From contig JAAYFV010000019.1 of the NCBI GenBank assembly GCA_012728075.1, positions 1 to 40,361 of the forward strand: a stretch of DNA of 40,361 bases, in the 5' to 3' direction. How positions within the stretch are numbered: position 1 is the first letter of the stretch; the number at the start of each line of letters is the position of its first letter. Below, one piece after another: positions 1 through 9,132 of the stretch. The stretch comes from Tissierellia bacterium. Lineage in GTDB: Bacteria > Bacillota > Clostridia > Tissierellales > Tepidimicrobiaceae. The notes below the pieces were generated by a model. It saw only the letters and a program-made list of their open reading frames with translations. It made no database searches and had not been told where the DNA came from. The translations under genes and the position numbers were made by a program.

Positions 1-1049
1 CTAGCTGCCATTGGTACTGCTGATACTCCTGCTGAACCTATTAGTGGGTTTACTTTCCCTCCTGTGGCTTTACACATAATTTTCCCAAATATTACTCCAG
101 TTGCTGTTCCTATGGAGAAGGCTATTAGTCCTAATACTATTATTTTTATTGTATCAGGGGATAGAAAGGTTTCTGCATTGGCTGTGGCTCCTACTGTTAT
201 CCCTAAGAATATGGTTACTATGTTCATAAGTTCATTTTGGGCTGTTTTACTTAATCTTTCTACTACTCCTGCTTCTCTCATGAGATTCCCTAGCATTAGC
301 ATACCTATTAACGGTCCTGCTGAGGGTAATAATAGGGTTACTATTACTGTGATCATTATGGGGAATATTATTTTTTCCTTTTTAGATACGGGACGTAGCT
401 GTTCCATTACTATTTTTCTTTCTTCTTCTGTGGTTAAGGCTTTCATTATTGGTGGCTGTATTATTGGTACTAGTGCCATATAGGAGTAGGCTGCTACAGC
501 TATGGGCCCTAATAGCTCTGGTGCTAGTTTACTGGTTAGGTATAGGGCTGTAGGTCCATCTGCTCCACCTATGATTCCAATGCTTGCTGCTTGGGGTCCT
601 GTGAATCCTAAGGCTATTGCTCCTATAAAGGTAAAGAATATTCCAAATTGGGCTGCTGCTCCAAGTAATATACTTCTAGGGTTGGCTATTAATGGTCCAA
701 AGTCTGTCATAGCTCCTACCCCTAAAAATATCAATGGTGGATATATCCCTAGCTTTACCCCTTGGTATAGGTAGTGTAGTAGTCCGCCTAATTGTTTTGT
801 TTCTTGTACTAGTTTCCCTGTTTCTGGGTCTTTTACTATTTCTACTACTGGTTCTGCCATGAGCCCTGCTAAGGGAAGGTTTGCTAGTAGCATTCCAAAG
901 GCTATGGGGACTAGTAAAAGGGGTTCAAATTCCTTTTTAATTGCTAAATATAGGAGAATAAAGGATACTAAGATCATTATGACCTGTCCAATTGTTATGG
1001 AGGCAAATCCTGTGCTCTCCCAAAAACCCTTTAATATGTCTATGACCAT
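1..1049 (-). CDS. mmdB: Na+-translocating methylmalonyl-CoA decarboxylase, beta subunit (partial, C-terminus beyond window)
   Basis: This is the integral-membrane subunit of a sodium-pumping decarboxylase. It decarboxylates carboxybiotin and couples this to Na+ export. I translated about 349 codons from the complement with no stop; the gene runs off the left edge. The ATG at 1049 follows a GGAAGG ribosome site. The protein is very hydrophobic and carries the family hallmark GGADGPT near residues 161-167, whose Asp belongs to the Na+/proton-coupling region in OadB/GcdB/MmdB. It is the last visible gene of the mutase-decarboxylase operon, 23 bases after the biotin carrier. OadB and GcdB are close homologues; the methylmalonyl-CoA assignment comes from the neighbouring mutase and epimerase genes. 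Confidence 0.93.
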   Translation of the reverse strand, partial: MVIDILKGFWESTGFASITIGQVIMILVSFILLYLAIKKEFEPLLLVPIAFGMLLANLPLAGLMAEPVVEIVKDPETGKLVQETKQLGGLLHYLYQGVKLGIYPPLIFLGVGAMTDFGPLIANPRSILLGAAAQFGIFFTFIGAIALGFTGPQAASIGIIGGADGPTALYLTSKLAPELLGPIAVAAYSYMALVPIIQPPIMKALTTEEERKIVMEQLRPVSKKEKIIFPIMITVIVTLLLPSAGPLIGMLMLGNLMREAGVVERLSKTAQNELMNIVTIFLGITVGATANAETFLSPDTIKIIVLGLIAFSIGTATGVIFGKIMCKATGGKVNPLIGSAGVSAVPMAA

Positions 1050-1072
1050 TTGTTTTACCTTCCTTTCGTAAT

Positions 1073-1465
1073 CTATTCTATTACTACTAATTTATCCCCA
1101 GTGTTTACTGATGCACCTTTTGTAGTGCCAATGCTTGTGACTTTCCCATCTATTGGAGCTAGGATTTCATTTTCCATTTTCATGGCTTCTAGTATTAGTA
1201 GTACATCTCCTGCTTTTACTTCATCTCCTTCTTTTACATTTATGCTTAGTATAGTTCCTGGCATTGGTGCTTCGACGACTTCTGCTCCTTCTGTTACTAC
1301 TACTTCTTTTTCCTCTGGTTGTGTTTTTGCTTTTGATGCTGGTTTTGGTTGAGTTGCTGGTTTTGCTTGTGTTGTTGATGGATTCTGTACAGTTTTGCCT
1401 TCTGTTATTTCTTCTACTTCTACTTCATACTTGTTTCCATTTACATTGATTAAAAATTTTCTCAT
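1073..1465 (-). CDS. mmdC: Biotin carboxyl carrier (gamma) subunit of methylmalonyl-CoA decarboxylase
   Basis: This 130-residue protein carries the carboxyl group from the carboxyltransferase (MmdA) to the membrane subunit (MmdB) on a swinging biotin. A short beta-rich N-terminus (residues 1-22) is followed by a flexible Pro/Ala/Gln/Lys linker (about 27-58) and a biotinyl domain. The biotinylation motif EAMKMEN places the modified lysine at K96, about 35 residues from the end as is usual. The ATG follows AGGAGG. It lies between mmdD and mmdB in the order typical of these pumps. Biotin carriers of glutaconyl-CoA or oxaloacetate decarboxylase look the same, so the substrate is assigned from context. 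Confidence 0.95.
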   Translation of the reverse strand: MRKFLINVNGNKYEVEVEEITEGKTVQNPSTTQAKPATQPKPASKAKTQPEEKEVVVTEGAEVVEAPMPGTILSINVKEGDEVKAGDVLLILEAMKMENEILAPIDGKVTSIGTTKGASVNTGDKLVVIE

Positions 1466-1494
1466 GATTTTACCTCCTAGAAAATAGTGTGTTA

Positions 1495-1857
1495 TTATAA
1501 TTTATTTGAGATTTCTTCTATTCTTCCCATTTCTGCCCATATAGGGGAAGGTGGGGAGATTCTTTTTATGCTCTTTATGTTTATATCTGGAATTGTTACT
1601 CCCATACTAGCTGCTATTGCTGCTGCTATGACGGCTACTAGTTCTTCGTCTTCTATGTTTTGTTCTTTTTCTACTGGTTCTGATACTTTTACACTTTCAG
1701 TTGAATCTTTTGCTTCTTTAGATTCTTTTTTATGGTTGTTTGTTGTTACTCTTAATATATCTATTAAGTAAGATATGCCTATTAATACTAGAAATACTAC
1801 TGCCATGCTAAATATGGTTATTATTAAACTTTGACCTATAGTTATTTTTTCTCCCAA
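1495..1857 (-). CDS. mmdD: Methylmalonyl-CoA decarboxylase delta subunit (OadG-like membrane anchor)
   Basis: This small membrane protein holds the cytoplasmic carboxyltransferase to the membrane beta subunit. It has one transmembrane helix (residues about 8-33), then a charged Lys/Glu linker (about 43-70) and a conserved tail that includes an Ala/Ile-rich segment (about 74-85) and WAEMGR (107-112). That tail resembles the separate epsilon subunit (MmdE) of Veillonella, which is itself known to resemble the MmdD C-terminus. No separate mmdE is seen. I chose a TTG start at 1857 because AAGGAG lies 7 bases upstream; the in-frame GTG at 1866 overlaps that ribosome site. It starts 14 bases after mmdA ends. 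Confidence 0.88.
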   Translation of the reverse strand: MGEKITIGQSLIITIFSMAVVFLVLIGISYLIDILRVTTNNHKKESKEAKDSTESVKVSEPVEKEQNIEDEELVAVIAAAIAASMGVTIPDINIKSIKRISPPSPIWAEMGRIEEISNKL

Positions 1858-1871
1858 ATTTATCACTCCTT

Positions 1872-3416
1872 TTATACTGGTAGATTGCCGTGTTTTTTGG
1901 AAGGATTGGTCTCTCGTTTGCTTTCTAACATGTTAAAAGCGGATATTAGTCTTGGTCTTGTTGTGCTTGGTACTATAACATCGTCTATATACCCTCTTTC
2001 TGCTGCTATATATGGATTGGCTACGGTGTTTCTGTATTCTTCTATTTTTTGCTGTCTTGTTTCTATTGGATTTTCTGATTCTTTTATGTCGTGTTTAAAT
2101 ATTATATTTGCTGCTCCTTCTGGTCCCATTACGGCTATTTCTGCGTTAGGCCATGCAAATACTTGATCAGCTCCTAGTTCTTTGTTGCACATGGCTATAT
2201 ATGCTCCACCATAGGCTTTTCTTATGATTAGGGTTACTTTAGGTACTGTGGCTTCGCTGTAGGCATAGAGCATTTTTGCTCCGTGACGTATTATTCCTCC
2301 ATATTCTTGGTCTGTTCCTGGTAAAAATCCTGGTACGTCTACTAGGTTTAGTAGAGGAATGTTAAAGGCGTCACATGTTCTTATGAATCTTGCTGCTTTG
2401 TCTGAGGCGTTTATGTCTAAACATCCTGCTAGTATTCTTGGTTGATTTGCTACTACTCCTACGGTTTTCCCATTTAGTCTTATGTATCCTGTTATTATGT
2501 TTTGTGCATAGTGTTGTTGTATTTCAAAAAGTTCTCCATTGTCGGCTAATAGTTGTATTATTTCTTTCATGTCATAGGGTTTGTTTGGATTTGTTGGGAC
2601 TATTTCGTTTAGTTTTTCTTCTACTCTATTTATGTCGTCAGAGGTTTCATATACTGGTGGTACCTCTAGATTGTTTGATGGTAAATAGCTAAGTAATGTT
2701 TTTATCCTTTTTATAGCTTCTTCTTCTGTTTTATCCATAAAATGAGCTACCCCTGATATGGTGTTATGAGTTTTTGCTCCTCCTAGCTCTTCTTGGGTTA
2801 CATCTTCTCCTGTTACGGTTTTTATTACTTGTGGCCCTGTTATGAACATTTGGCTTGTGTTTTCTACCATAAATATGAAGTCTGTTAAGGCTGGAGAGTA
2901 TACTGCTCCTCCTGCACAGGGTCCCATTATGGCTGTTATTTGAGGGATTACTCCTGAGGAGATAGTGTTTCTATAGAATATGTTTCCATAGCCTGATAGA
3001 GCGTCTACTCCTTCTTGGATTCGTGCTCCTCCAGAGTCGTTTATTCCTACTATTGGCGCTCCCATCTTTAATGCCATATCTTGTACTTTACATATCTTTG
3101 CTGCATGCATCTCTCCTAGGGAACCTCCTAGTACTGTAAAGTCTTGGGCATATACAAATATTAGTCTTCCGTCTACCGTTCCATAGCCTGTTACTACTCC
3201 ATCTCCTGGGGCTTCGGTCTTTTCCATTCCAAAGTTGGTACATCTATGTTTTACAAAGGCATCTATTTCTATGAAACTTCCTTCATCTAGTAATAGTTCT
3301 ATCCTTTCCCTTGCTGTTAATTTTCCTTTAGAATGTTGTTTTTCAATTCGTTTTTCTCCACCACCAAGTTTTATTTTCTCTTTGGTTTCTAGGAGTTTTT
3401 CTATTTTTTCCTTCAT
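1872..3416 (-). CDS. mmdA: Methylmalonyl-CoA decarboxylase alpha subunit (carboxyltransferase)
   Basis: This 514-residue protein moves the carboxyl group of (S)-methylmalonyl-CoA to biotin on MmdC, releasing propionyl-CoA. It has the two crotonase-fold halves of the propionyl-CoA carboxylase beta / MmdA family. In the first half it has GGSLGEMHA and [12 protein letters not shown]; in the second, VDVPGFLPG and the Gly/Ala-rich acyl-CoA pocket [12 protein letters not shown]. The length matches the family. The true start is the ATG at 3416: AGGAGG just upstream lies inside the codons of a possible longer reading from 3431. It sits between the epimerase and the other pump subunits, which favours the sodium-pump decarboxylase over an ATP-dependent carboxylase; no biotin carboxylase gene is visible. 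Confidence 0.95.
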   Translation of the reverse strand: MKEKIEKLLETKEKIKLGGGEKRIEKQHSKGKLTARERIELLLDEGSFIEIDAFVKHRCTNFGMEKTEAPGDGVVTGYGTVDGRLIFVYAQDFTVLGGSLGEMHAAKICKVQDMALKMGAPIVGINDSGGARIQEGVDALSGYGNIFYRNTISSGVIPQITAIMGPCAGGAVYSPALTDFIFMVENTSQMFITGPQVIKTVTGEDVTQEELGGAKTHNTISGVAHFMDKTEEEAIKRIKTLLSYLPSNNLEVPPVYETSDDINRVEEKLNEIVPTNPNKPYDMKEIIQLLADNGELFEIQQHYAQNIITGYIRLNGKTVGVVANQPRILAGCLDINASDKAARFIRTCDAFNIPLLNLVDVPGFLPGTDQEYGGIIRHGAKMLYAYSEATVPKVTLIIRKAYGGAYIAMCNKELGADQVFAWPNAEIAVMGPEGAANIIFKHDIKESENPIETRQQKIEEYRNTVANPYIAAERGYIDDVIVPSTTRPRLISAFNMLESKRETNPSKKHGNLPV

Positions 3417-3437
3417 TTTCTTCCTCCTCATATATGT

Positions 3438-3839
3438 TTATTGTTTTTCACAAAGCTCTACTAAAACTCCATACGTATCTTTTGGATGTGCAAAAGCAAT
3501 TTTAGCTCCTCCTGCACCATATCGAGGTTTTTCATCTATCATTCTTATGCCTTTTTCTTTCATCTTTTCTATGGCTTCTTCTATGTTTTCAACTTTATAT
3601 GCTATATGTTGTACTCCTTCTCCTCTTTTTTCTATATGTTTCCCTATAGGTCCATCTGCTTCTGTTGATTCTAATAATTCAATTTCTGTATCTCCTATGG
3701 GTAAAAAAGCAGTTTTGACTTTTTGTTCTTCTATTACCTCAGTTTTAACACATTTGATGCCTAAAACCTCTTCATAAAACTTTATGGCTTTATTTAAGTC
3801 CTTTACAGCTATGCCTATATGGTCTACTTTGATTACCAT
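3438..3839 (-). CDS. mce: Methylmalonyl-CoA epimerase
   Basis: This 133-residue enzyme interconverts (R)- and (S)-methylmalonyl-CoA, linking the mutase (R form) to the decarboxylase (S form). It has two vicinal-oxygen-chelate (glyoxalase-fold) repeats. The expected metal ligands H7 (DHIGIAV), H78 (GVQHIAY) and E128 (VLVELCE) are present. The start ATG follows GGAGGGG. It is 14 bases after meaB and 21 bases before mmdA, so it is probably translated from the same mRNA. Glyoxalase I is the main look-alike, but the surrounding mutase operon makes epimerase the strong choice. Confidence 0.95.
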   Translation of the reverse strand: MVIKVDHIGIAVKDLNKAIKFYEEVLGIKCVKTEVIEEQKVKTAFLPIGDTEIELLESTEADGPIGKHIEKRGEGVQHIAYKVENIEEAIEKMKEKGIRMIDEKPRYGAGGAKIAFAHPKDTYGVLVELCEKQ

Positions 3840-3853
3840 AAAACCCCTCCAAT

Positions 3854-4789
3854 CTATTGTTTAATTAACTTTAACATCTCATCCTTAGCAGAATAAGGGT
3901 CCAATCTTTTATCTAATACTTCCATTGATAATTTCTCTAAAATGTTTTCCCTTATTGCCTTCTGCATTATTAAACTCATCAATTCTTCTTCTACAAGTTT
4001 TAATATTTCAAATTTGGTGTTATTTTTTCTTCTATCAATTATTTTTCCTGTTGTTTCTAAATATCTTTTGTGAGCTAAAATATTATCCAATAGTTCATCT
4101 ATGTTTTGATTTTTGCTAGCTGATACCTTTATCACTGGAGGCCTATAATCTTCTTTTTGATTTAAGTCTAAATTCATCTCTATTTCTAATTTGGTCTTAT
4201 CTGCTCCATCTATATCAGCTTTATTTATAGCAAATATATCTGCTATTTCCATTATTCCTGCTTTTATAGCTTGTATATCATCACCTAAATTGGGTACCAT
4301 AACCATAAGTACCGTATCTGCAGTTTTTACAATATCTACTTCTGATTGCCCCACTCCTACGGTTTCTATAAATATATAATCTGCTCCCCATAGATCCAAT
4401 ACTTTACATGCCCCCCTTGTAGCTTTGGACATTCCACCTAAGGAACCTCTAGTTCCCATACTTCTAATGAATACATCTTTGTCCACAGCTAAATCGTTCA
4501 TACGAATTCTATCTCCTAATATTGCTCCTCCTGTGAAAGGGCTAGTAGGATCTATAGCTATAATGCCAACTTTTTTATTCATATTCCTTAATTTCTTAGC
4601 CAATCGATCTGTCAAGGTGGATTTCCCACTGCCAGGAGGCCCAGTAATCCCTATTACATAAGCATTGCCAGTGTATTTATATAGTTTTTTGATTATGTCT
4701 ATAGCTTCTTTTTGATTATTTTCCAACATGGTGATGAGTCGAGCACAAGCTCTTTTATCTCCCTTTAGAAGTCTCTCATCTATATTCAA
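3854..4789 (-). CDS. meaB: MeaB-type GTPase, methylmalonyl-CoA mutase chaperone
   Basis: This 311-residue P-loop GTPase of the MeaB/ArgK (G3E) group gates cobalamin loading and protects methylmalonyl-CoA mutase from inactivation. Walker A GPPGSGKST is at residues 50-58. DPTSPFTGGAILGDRIRM (the switch-containing segment), FIETVGVGQSE (Walker B/switch II area) and NKAD (base recognition) are all present. The start is a TTG preceded by AGGTGGTG; no ATG lies close. It sits directly after the B12-binding mutase subunit and before the epimerase. Older annotations call this family an arginine/ornithine transport kinase (ArgK), which the context does not support. Confidence 0.94.
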   Translation of the reverse strand: MNIDERLLKGDKRACARLITMLENNQKEAIDIIKKLYKYTGNAYVIGITGPPGSGKSTLTDRLAKKLRNMNKKVGIIAIDPTSPFTGGAILGDRIRMNDLAVDKDVFIRSMGTRGSLGGMSKATRGACKVLDLWGADYIFIETVGVGQSEVDIVKTADTVLMVMVPNLGDDIQAIKAGIMEIADIFAINKADIDGADKTKLEIEMNLDLNQKEDYRPPVIKVSASKNQNIDELLDNILAHKRYLETTGKIIDRRKNNTKFEILKLVEEELMSLIMQKAIRENILEKLSMEVLDKRLDPYSAKDEMLKLIKQ

Positions 4790-4805
4790 TTAATCACCAC
4801 CTACG

Positions 4806-5201
4806 TTATCTTTTTAAATTGTTTTTAATATATTCTACTACCTCACTAGTAGGAGTTCCTGGGGTAAATATTGCTTCTACACCTGATTCCTTTAGGAAAG
4901 GTATATCTTCTTCAGGGATAACTCCTCCACCAATAATTAGTATATCATCTACTCCCTCTTCTTTTAATAAATTTACTACCTTAGGAAAAAGGTGGTTATG
5001 TGCTCCTGATAATATACTCATAGCTACCACATCTACGTCTTCTTGTATAGCTGCTTGTACTATTTGCTCAGGAGTTTGTCTTAAACCTGTATATATCACT
5101 TCCATACCTGCATCCCTTAATGACCTTGCAATGACCTTTGCTCCTCTATCATGACCATCTAAGCCAGGTTTTGCCACTAAAACTCTTATTGGTCTTTCCA
5201 T
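4806..5201 (-). CDS. mcmA2: Methylmalonyl-CoA mutase, B12-binding small subunit
   Basis: This 131-residue Rossmann-like domain holds adenosylcobalamin in the base-off/His-on form. The diagnostic D-x-H-x-x-G is present as DGHDRG with D15, H17 (lower axial ligand of cobalt) and G20. Further conserved parts are SILSGAH and [11 protein letters not shown]. The length fits a stand-alone cobalamin domain, as in clostridial and archaeal mutases where it is separate from the catalytic subunit. The ATG follows GGGAGG. An unusually long 146-base spacer separates it from the large subunit and holds a hairpin-forming element, listed separately. Confidence 0.95.
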   Translation of the reverse strand: MERPIRVLVAKPGLDGHDRGAKVIARSLRDAGMEVIYTGLRQTPEQIVQAAIQEDVDVVAMSILSGAHNHLFPKVVNLLKEEGVDDILIIGGGVIPEEDIPFLKESGVEAIFTPGTPTSEVVEYIKNNLKR

Positions 5202-5240
5202 ATTTTTTTACCTCCCTTTTTTATCAATACACATTTTTAG

Positions 5241-5330
5241 GGTCTAGCTCTAAATTGTTTCTAGGGGCCATAGACCGTTCCTACAGTTGTGTGTGATTCT
5301 CATAATTATGGTACATAAAGAACCGTCCTA
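5241..5330 (-). repeat. Structured, degenerate GGACGGTTC-type palindromic element in the mutase operon
   Basis: The mcmA1-mcmA2 spacer holds AGGACGGTTCT (minus strand, 5329-5319) and, about 35 bases later, GGAACGGTC (5282-5274), which together form an imperfect inverted pair. Directly after lies a second hairpin: GGTCTA (5276-5271) pairs with TAGACC (5246-5241), and inside it CTAGA (5264-5260) pairs with TTTAG (5254-5250). From memory, GGACGGTTC-like palindromes recur in Clostridia and are linked with REP/RAYT-type elements; I cannot check this here, and I see no second copy in the window. It could be a mobile-element remnant or an intra-operonic RNA structure that tunes the subunit ratio. 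Confidence 0.45.
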
Positions 5331-5347
5331 TTATCCTAAATCCATTA

Positions 5348-7027
5348 TTAAAGTATTACAGATTGTTCATATTCACCAAATACTTCTCTTAATACTCCAC
5401 AAATCTCTCCTAAAGTTGCATATGTTTTTACAGAATCCAATATATAAGGCATTAGATTTACATCAGTCTTTGCAGCATCCTCTAATGCTTTTAGACTTTC
5501 TTTTACTTGATTATTGTCCCTTTCATTCCTCAAGGTTTCTAACTTTTGTCTCTGTAATCTCTCTACCTCTGGATCTACCCTTAATATATCTTCATGGTGA
5601 TCTTCATCTATTTGGAATTTATTAACCCCTACTACTATTCGCTCTTGGGATTCTATCTCCATTTGATAGCGATATGCTGAGTCTTGAATTTCTTTTTGAA
5701 TATATCCTTTTTCTATGGCTTTTGGAGCACCACCTAATTCATCTATTTTTTCAATGTATTTCATAGCTTCTTTTTCAATTCTATCAGTTAAGTTTTCTAT
5801 ATAGTAAGAGCCTGCTAATGGATCTATGGTTTCAGCTACTCCAGATTCATGGGCAATTATCTGCTGAGTTCTTAGAGCAATCCTTACTGCTTCTTCAGTA
5901 GGTAGCGCCAATGCTTCGTCTTTTGAATTGGTGTGCAAAGATTGAGTTCCACCAAGAACTGCTGCTAAAGCTTGAATAGTTACCCTGATTATATTATTAT
6001 CTGGTTGTTGTGCTGTTAAGGTTGAACCAGCTGTTTGAGTATGGAATTTTAACATCATGGATTTTTCCTTCTTGGCATTAAATCTCTCTTTCATAATCCT
6101 AGCCCATAATCTTCTAGCTGCTCTATATTTTGCTACTTCCTCTAATAAATCATTGTGTGCATTGAAGAAAAAAGATAATCTAGGTGCAAAATCATCTACA
6201 TCTAATCCCGCATCTATGGCGGCTTCTACATAAGCAATTCCATCTGCTAGTGTAAAGGCTACTTCTTGAATAGCTGTAGCTCCTGCTTCTCTTATATGAT
6301 ATCCACTAATACTTATGGTATTCCACTTTGGTACTTCTTTGGAACAATATTCAAATATATTGGTAATGAGTCTCATAGATGGTTCTGGAGGAAATATGTA
6401 AGTTCCTCTTGCTATATATTCTTTTAATATATCATTTTGTATGGTTCCCCTTAACTTTTCCTTAGGCACTCCTTGCTTTTCCGCTACAGCAATATACATT
6501 GCTAATAAAACACTTGCTGGTGCATTGATGGTCATGGAAGTACTTACTTTATCCAATGGAATGCCGTCAAATAATATTTCCATATCCTTTAAAGAGTCTA
6601 TAGCAACTCCTACTTTACCTACTTCTCCTTCTGATAAACTATGATCTGAATCATATCCTATTTGAGTAGGTAAATCAAATGCAACACTTAGACCTGTTTG
6701 CCCTTGTTCTAATAGATATTTATATCTCTTATTGGATTCTTCTGCAGTGGCAAAACCTGCATATTGTCGCATAGTCCAAAGCCTACCTCGATACATAGTA
6801 GGTTGAACTCCTCTGGTGTATGGATATTCCCCTGGAAACCCTAGTTTTTCTTCATAATCAAAATCTTTTATATCTTCTGGTGTATATAGCCTATCTACTT
6901 CTAAATTGGATCCTGTTGTGAATTTCTCTTTCCTCTCAGGAAATCTACTAATAGCTTTTTGTACCTTTTCTTCTGTCCATTTCTCTTTAGCCTTTTTAAT
7001 CTCCCCTATCTTGTTTTCATCAAACAT
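5348..7027 (-). CDS. mcmA1: Methylmalonyl-CoA mutase, large catalytic subunit
   Basis: This 559-residue enzyme rearranges succinyl-CoA and (R)-methylmalonyl-CoA using adenosylcobalamin held by the separate small subunit. It covers the substrate TIM barrel only; the B12 domain is absent, as expected for the split form. The residues that matter fall at the same numbers as in the Propionibacterium enzyme: Y89 (MRQYAGFAT), Q197 (GTIQND), R207 and H244 (SGYHIREAG). Tyr and Arg at positions 89 and 207 argue for methylmalonyl-CoA mutase and against isobutyryl-CoA mutase, which has Phe and Gln there. The ATG follows GGAGGG. It is the first gene of the operon, behind a sigma-A-like promoter. Confidence 0.96.
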   Translation of the reverse strand: MFDENKIGEIKKAKEKWTEEKVQKAISRFPERKEKFTTGSNLEVDRLYTPEDIKDFDYEEKLGFPGEYPYTRGVQPTMYRGRLWTMRQYAGFATAEESNKRYKYLLEQGQTGLSVAFDLPTQIGYDSDHSLSEGEVGKVGVAIDSLKDMEILFDGIPLDKVSTSMTINAPASVLLAMYIAVAEKQGVPKEKLRGTIQNDILKEYIARGTYIFPPEPSMRLITNIFEYCSKEVPKWNTISISGYHIREAGATAIQEVAFTLADGIAYVEAAIDAGLDVDDFAPRLSFFFNAHNDLLEEVAKYRAARRLWARIMKERFNAKKEKSMMLKFHTQTAGSTLTAQQPDNNIIRVTIQALAAVLGGTQSLHTNSKDEALALPTEEAVRIALRTQQIIAHESGVAETIDPLAGSYYIENLTDRIEKEAMKYIEKIDELGGAPKAIEKGYIQKEIQDSAYRYQMEIESQERIVVGVNKFQIDEDHHEDILRVDPEVERLQRQKLETLRNERDNNQVKESLKALEDAAKTDVNLMPYILDSVKTYATLGEICGVLREVFGEYEQSVIL

Positions 7028-7086
7028 CTTTTCGCCCTCCTTGTATTGGAAAAGTTAACCACCTTAAATATATCCATTCACTATAT

Positions 7087-7116
7087 ATTATAGTAATAAT
7101 TACATAGATTTTGCAA
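7087..7116 (-). promoter_or_regulatory. Sigma-A-type promoter of the mutase/decarboxylase operon
   Basis: On the minus strand TTGCAA (7116-7111) is followed after 18 bases by a perfect TATAAT (7092-7087), about 60 bases before the mcmA1 start. The -35 match is modest (4/6) and the -10 is exact. The -35 hexamer is itself one of the TTGCAA repeats described in the next entry, so a protein bound there would block polymerase. Confidence 0.65.
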
Positions 7117-7161
7117 CATTAATTTCAATATATTTTGAAAATGCAATAAATATTGCAAAAT
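7108..7161. promoter_or_regulatory. Candidate operator: phased TTGCAA inverted repeats over the mutase promoter
   Basis: ATTTTGCAA (7108-7116) and its exact reverse complement TTGCAAAAT (7153-7161) flank the -35 region. The two palindromic TTGCAA cores are 42 bp apart centre to centre, four helical turns. The upstream copy is also part of a 16-base palindrome, TGCAATAAATATTGCA (7142-7157). This looks like a multi-site repressor operator. The regulator is unknown; the motif does not match the Rex, CodY or CcpA consensus that I know. Confidence 0.45.
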
Positions 7162-7181
7162 TTGTTCTATTGCCACAATAT

Positions 7182-7213
7182 AAAAAAGGCAGCTAATATA
7201 ATTTTTAGCTACC
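7182..7213 (-). terminator. Rho-independent terminator after ftsH
   Basis: On the minus strand GGTAGCT (7213-7207) pairs with AGCTGCC (7194-7188) with one G-T pair, a 12-base A/T loop and a following six-T run (7187-7182). It begins 7 bases after the ftsH stop and separates the sporulation block from the mutase operon. Confidence 0.85.
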
Positions 7214-7220
7214 TTGTTTT

Positions 7221-9041
7221 TTATGCACTTGCTGCCAAGAATATTTCTTCAAATTCTTTGCCATCTAGAGTTTCTTTTTCTAAAAGAGCCTCTGCCACTT
7301 TATGAAGAACATTCATATTATCTTTTAATATCTGTTCTGCTTTACTATATGCTCTATCTATTAATGTTCTCATCTCTTCATCTATGGCTGCAGCTACTTT
7401 CTCACTATAGTTTCTAGTCCTTCCAAAATCCCTACCTACAAATACTTCTTCTTCGTCTGTACCATATGTCATAGGTCCAAGTTTTTCACTCATACCATAA
7501 TGGGTGACCATTCGTCTTGCTAATTTAGTAGCTCTTTCAATATCGTTTTGGGCTCCTGTACTTATATCTCCTAGTACTAAAGCTTCTGCAGCTCTTCCTC
7601 CTAATAATTGAACCAATTCGTCTTCCATTTGTTTTTTCGTCATATAATATCTATCTTCCTCAGGCAAATAAGCAGTAAATCCCCCTGCCATACCTCTAGG
7701 GATTATGGTTATCATGTGAACAGGATCTGTATTTGGTAAAAGTCTTGCAGTAATTGCATGACCTGCTTCATGATAGGCGGTAAGCCTTCTTTCTTTTTCG
7801 CTAATTACCTTGGATTTCTTTTCTGGACCTGCTACAACCTTTATTGAAGCTTCATCTATAATTTCCATAGGAATTTTCTTTAAATTTTTCCTAGCTGCTA
7901 ACAATGCTGCTTCATTAGTTAAGTTCTCTAAATCTGCTGGCGTAAATCCAGGAGTTCTCTTTGCCACTACCTTTAAATCTACATCATCATCTAAAGGCTT
8001 GTTTCTAGTATGAACCTTAAGGATTTCTTCTCTAGCTTTTATATCAGGTAATCCTACATAGATCTGTCTATCAAATCTACCTGGCCTTAAAATTGCTGGA
8101 TCTAATATATCAGGCCTATTAGTAGCTGCCATTACGATTATACCTTCATTGGTACCAAAACCATCCATTTCAACCAAAAGTTGATTTAAAGTCTGCTCTC
8201 TTTCATCATGGCCTCCACCTAGCCCTGCACCTCTTCTCCTTCCTACTGCATCGATTTCGTCTATAAATATTATACAAGGTGCATTCTTTTTTGCCTCTTC
8301 AAACAAATCTCTAACTCTACTAGCTCCAACTCCTACAAACATTTCTACAAAATCAGAACCAGATATACTAAAAAATGGAACTCCAGCTTCTCCAGCTACA
8401 GCTTTACTTAAATACGTCTTTCCTGTTCCTGGAGGCCCTACTAATAGTACACCTTTAGGAATTCTAGCTCCTATTTCTAAATATTTTTTTGGACTCTTTA
8501 AAAAGTCTACTATTTCCTCTAATTCCTCTTTTTCTTCTTCTAAACCTGCTACATCATCAAAAGTAACCAGATTGCCCTCTTCCTCTTTATGCATCTTAGC
8601 TTTACTCTTTCCAAAAGACATAACCCGATTACACCCACCTTGGGATTGTTGCATAAGGACAAACCAAAATACAACAAACATCAATATTACAAATATTGTA
8701 GGTAATGCGGTAATAAACCATGGTTCAGTTGGCTCAGGTTCTGCACTATAACTTTTTATCTGACCAGATTCTACTTTATCCCTCAAATAATTTTCATAAA
8801 AATTATTTTTCATATGTTCGGGAATCATAAAAGTATATTGAGTACCGTCAACTAGCTTTCCTTTTAATGTATCACCTACAGTTATAATACTTTCTATATT
8901 ATTATTTTCCAAATTGGTCAAAAACTCAGTTACATCCATTGCTTTAGCTTGCTCTACATCTTTGCCAAACATAGTTACTACAAATATTATTATGATGAAT
9001 AAAAGCAAGTAAAGACTTGTGCCTCTAAAAAATCTTCTCAA
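7221..9041 (-). CDS. ftsH: ATP-dependent zinc metalloprotease FtsH
   Basis: This 606-residue membrane AAA+ protease degrades damaged or regulatory membrane and soluble proteins. TM helices lie at about residues 9-25 and 108-130, flanking a small extracytoplasmic domain. Walker A GPPGTGKT is at 202-209, Walker B FIDEID at 259-264, the second region of homology ([18 protein letters not shown]) at 308-325, and the zinc site HEAGH at 424-428. The start is TTG at 9041 with AAGGGAGG 7 bases upstream; no better start is in frame. It is the last gene of the spoIIE-yabS-yabT-tilS-hpt-ftsH run, the same order as in Bacillus, but it also has its own promoter. Confidence 0.97.
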   Translation of the reverse strand: MRRFFRGTSLYLLLFIIIIFVVTMFGKDVEQAKAMDVTEFLTNLENNNIESIITVGDTLKGKLVDGTQYTFMIPEHMKNNFYENYLRDKVESGQIKSYSAEPEPTEPWFITALPTIFVILMFVVFWFVLMQQSQGGCNRVMSFGKSKAKMHKEEEGNLVTFDDVAGLEEEKEELEEIVDFLKSPKKYLEIGARIPKGVLLVGPPGTGKTYLSKAVAGEAGVPFFSISGSDFVEMFVGVGASRVRDLFEEAKKNAPCIIFIDEIDAVGRRRGAGLGGGHDEREQTLNQLLVEMDGFGTNEGIIVMAATNRPDILDPAILRPGRFDRQIYVGLPDIKAREEILKVHTRNKPLDDDVDLKVVAKRTPGFTPADLENLTNEAALLAARKNLKKIPMEIIDEASIKVVAGPEKKSKVISEKERRLTAYHEAGHAITARLLPNTDPVHMITIIPRGMAGGFTAYLPEEDRYYMTKKQMEDELVQLLGGRAAEALVLGDISTGAQNDIERATKLARRMVTHYGMSEKLGPMTYGTDEEEVFVGRDFGRTRNYSEKVAAAIDEEMRTLIDRAYSKAEQILKDNMNVLHKVAEALLEKETLDGKEFEEIFLAASA

Positions 9042-9083
9042 TCCAAGTCCTCCCTTCTATCTAAATTCAAATCATATTCTAAG

Positions 9084-9112
9084 ATTATAGCATATTTCCA
9101 ATTAAAGTACAA
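9084..9112 (-). promoter_or_regulatory. Sigma-A promoter of ftsH
   Basis: On the minus strand TTGTAC (9112-9107), a 17-base spacer and a perfect TATAAT (9089-9084) preceded by TGC (extended -10) lie about 43 bases before the TTG start of ftsH. It would allow ftsH to be expressed apart from tilS-hpt. Confidence 0.75.
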
Positions 9113-9132
9113 TATTATATGTTTTTTAACTC

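Noticed and set aside
64-774. Plus-strand open frames over the left end
   Set aside because: They are antisense to mmdB, whose minus-strand reading gives a clear membrane decarboxylase with the GGADGPT motif; no ribosome sites support the plus-strand frames.
1264-1449. Leucine-rich plus-strand open frame
   Set aside because: It is the antisense image of the Pro/Ala/Gln/Lys/Glu-rich linker of the biotin carrier; low-complexity leucine runs arise from that repeat-like coding.
1872-3416. Propionyl-CoA carboxylase beta subunit as the identity of the carboxyltransferase
   Set aside because: The adjacent genes encode the membrane beta, delta and biotin-carrier subunits of a sodium pump, and no biotin carboxylase is seen.
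3854-4789. ArgK arginine/ornithine transport kinase
   Set aside because: This is an outdated family name; position inside the mutase operon and G3E GTPase motifs point to MeaB.
7028-7220. Possible cobalamin riboswitch before the mutase operon
   Set aside because: The leader is only about 60 bases and shows no B12-box-like sequence or multi-helix structure; the symmetrical TTGCAA repeats fit a protein operator better.
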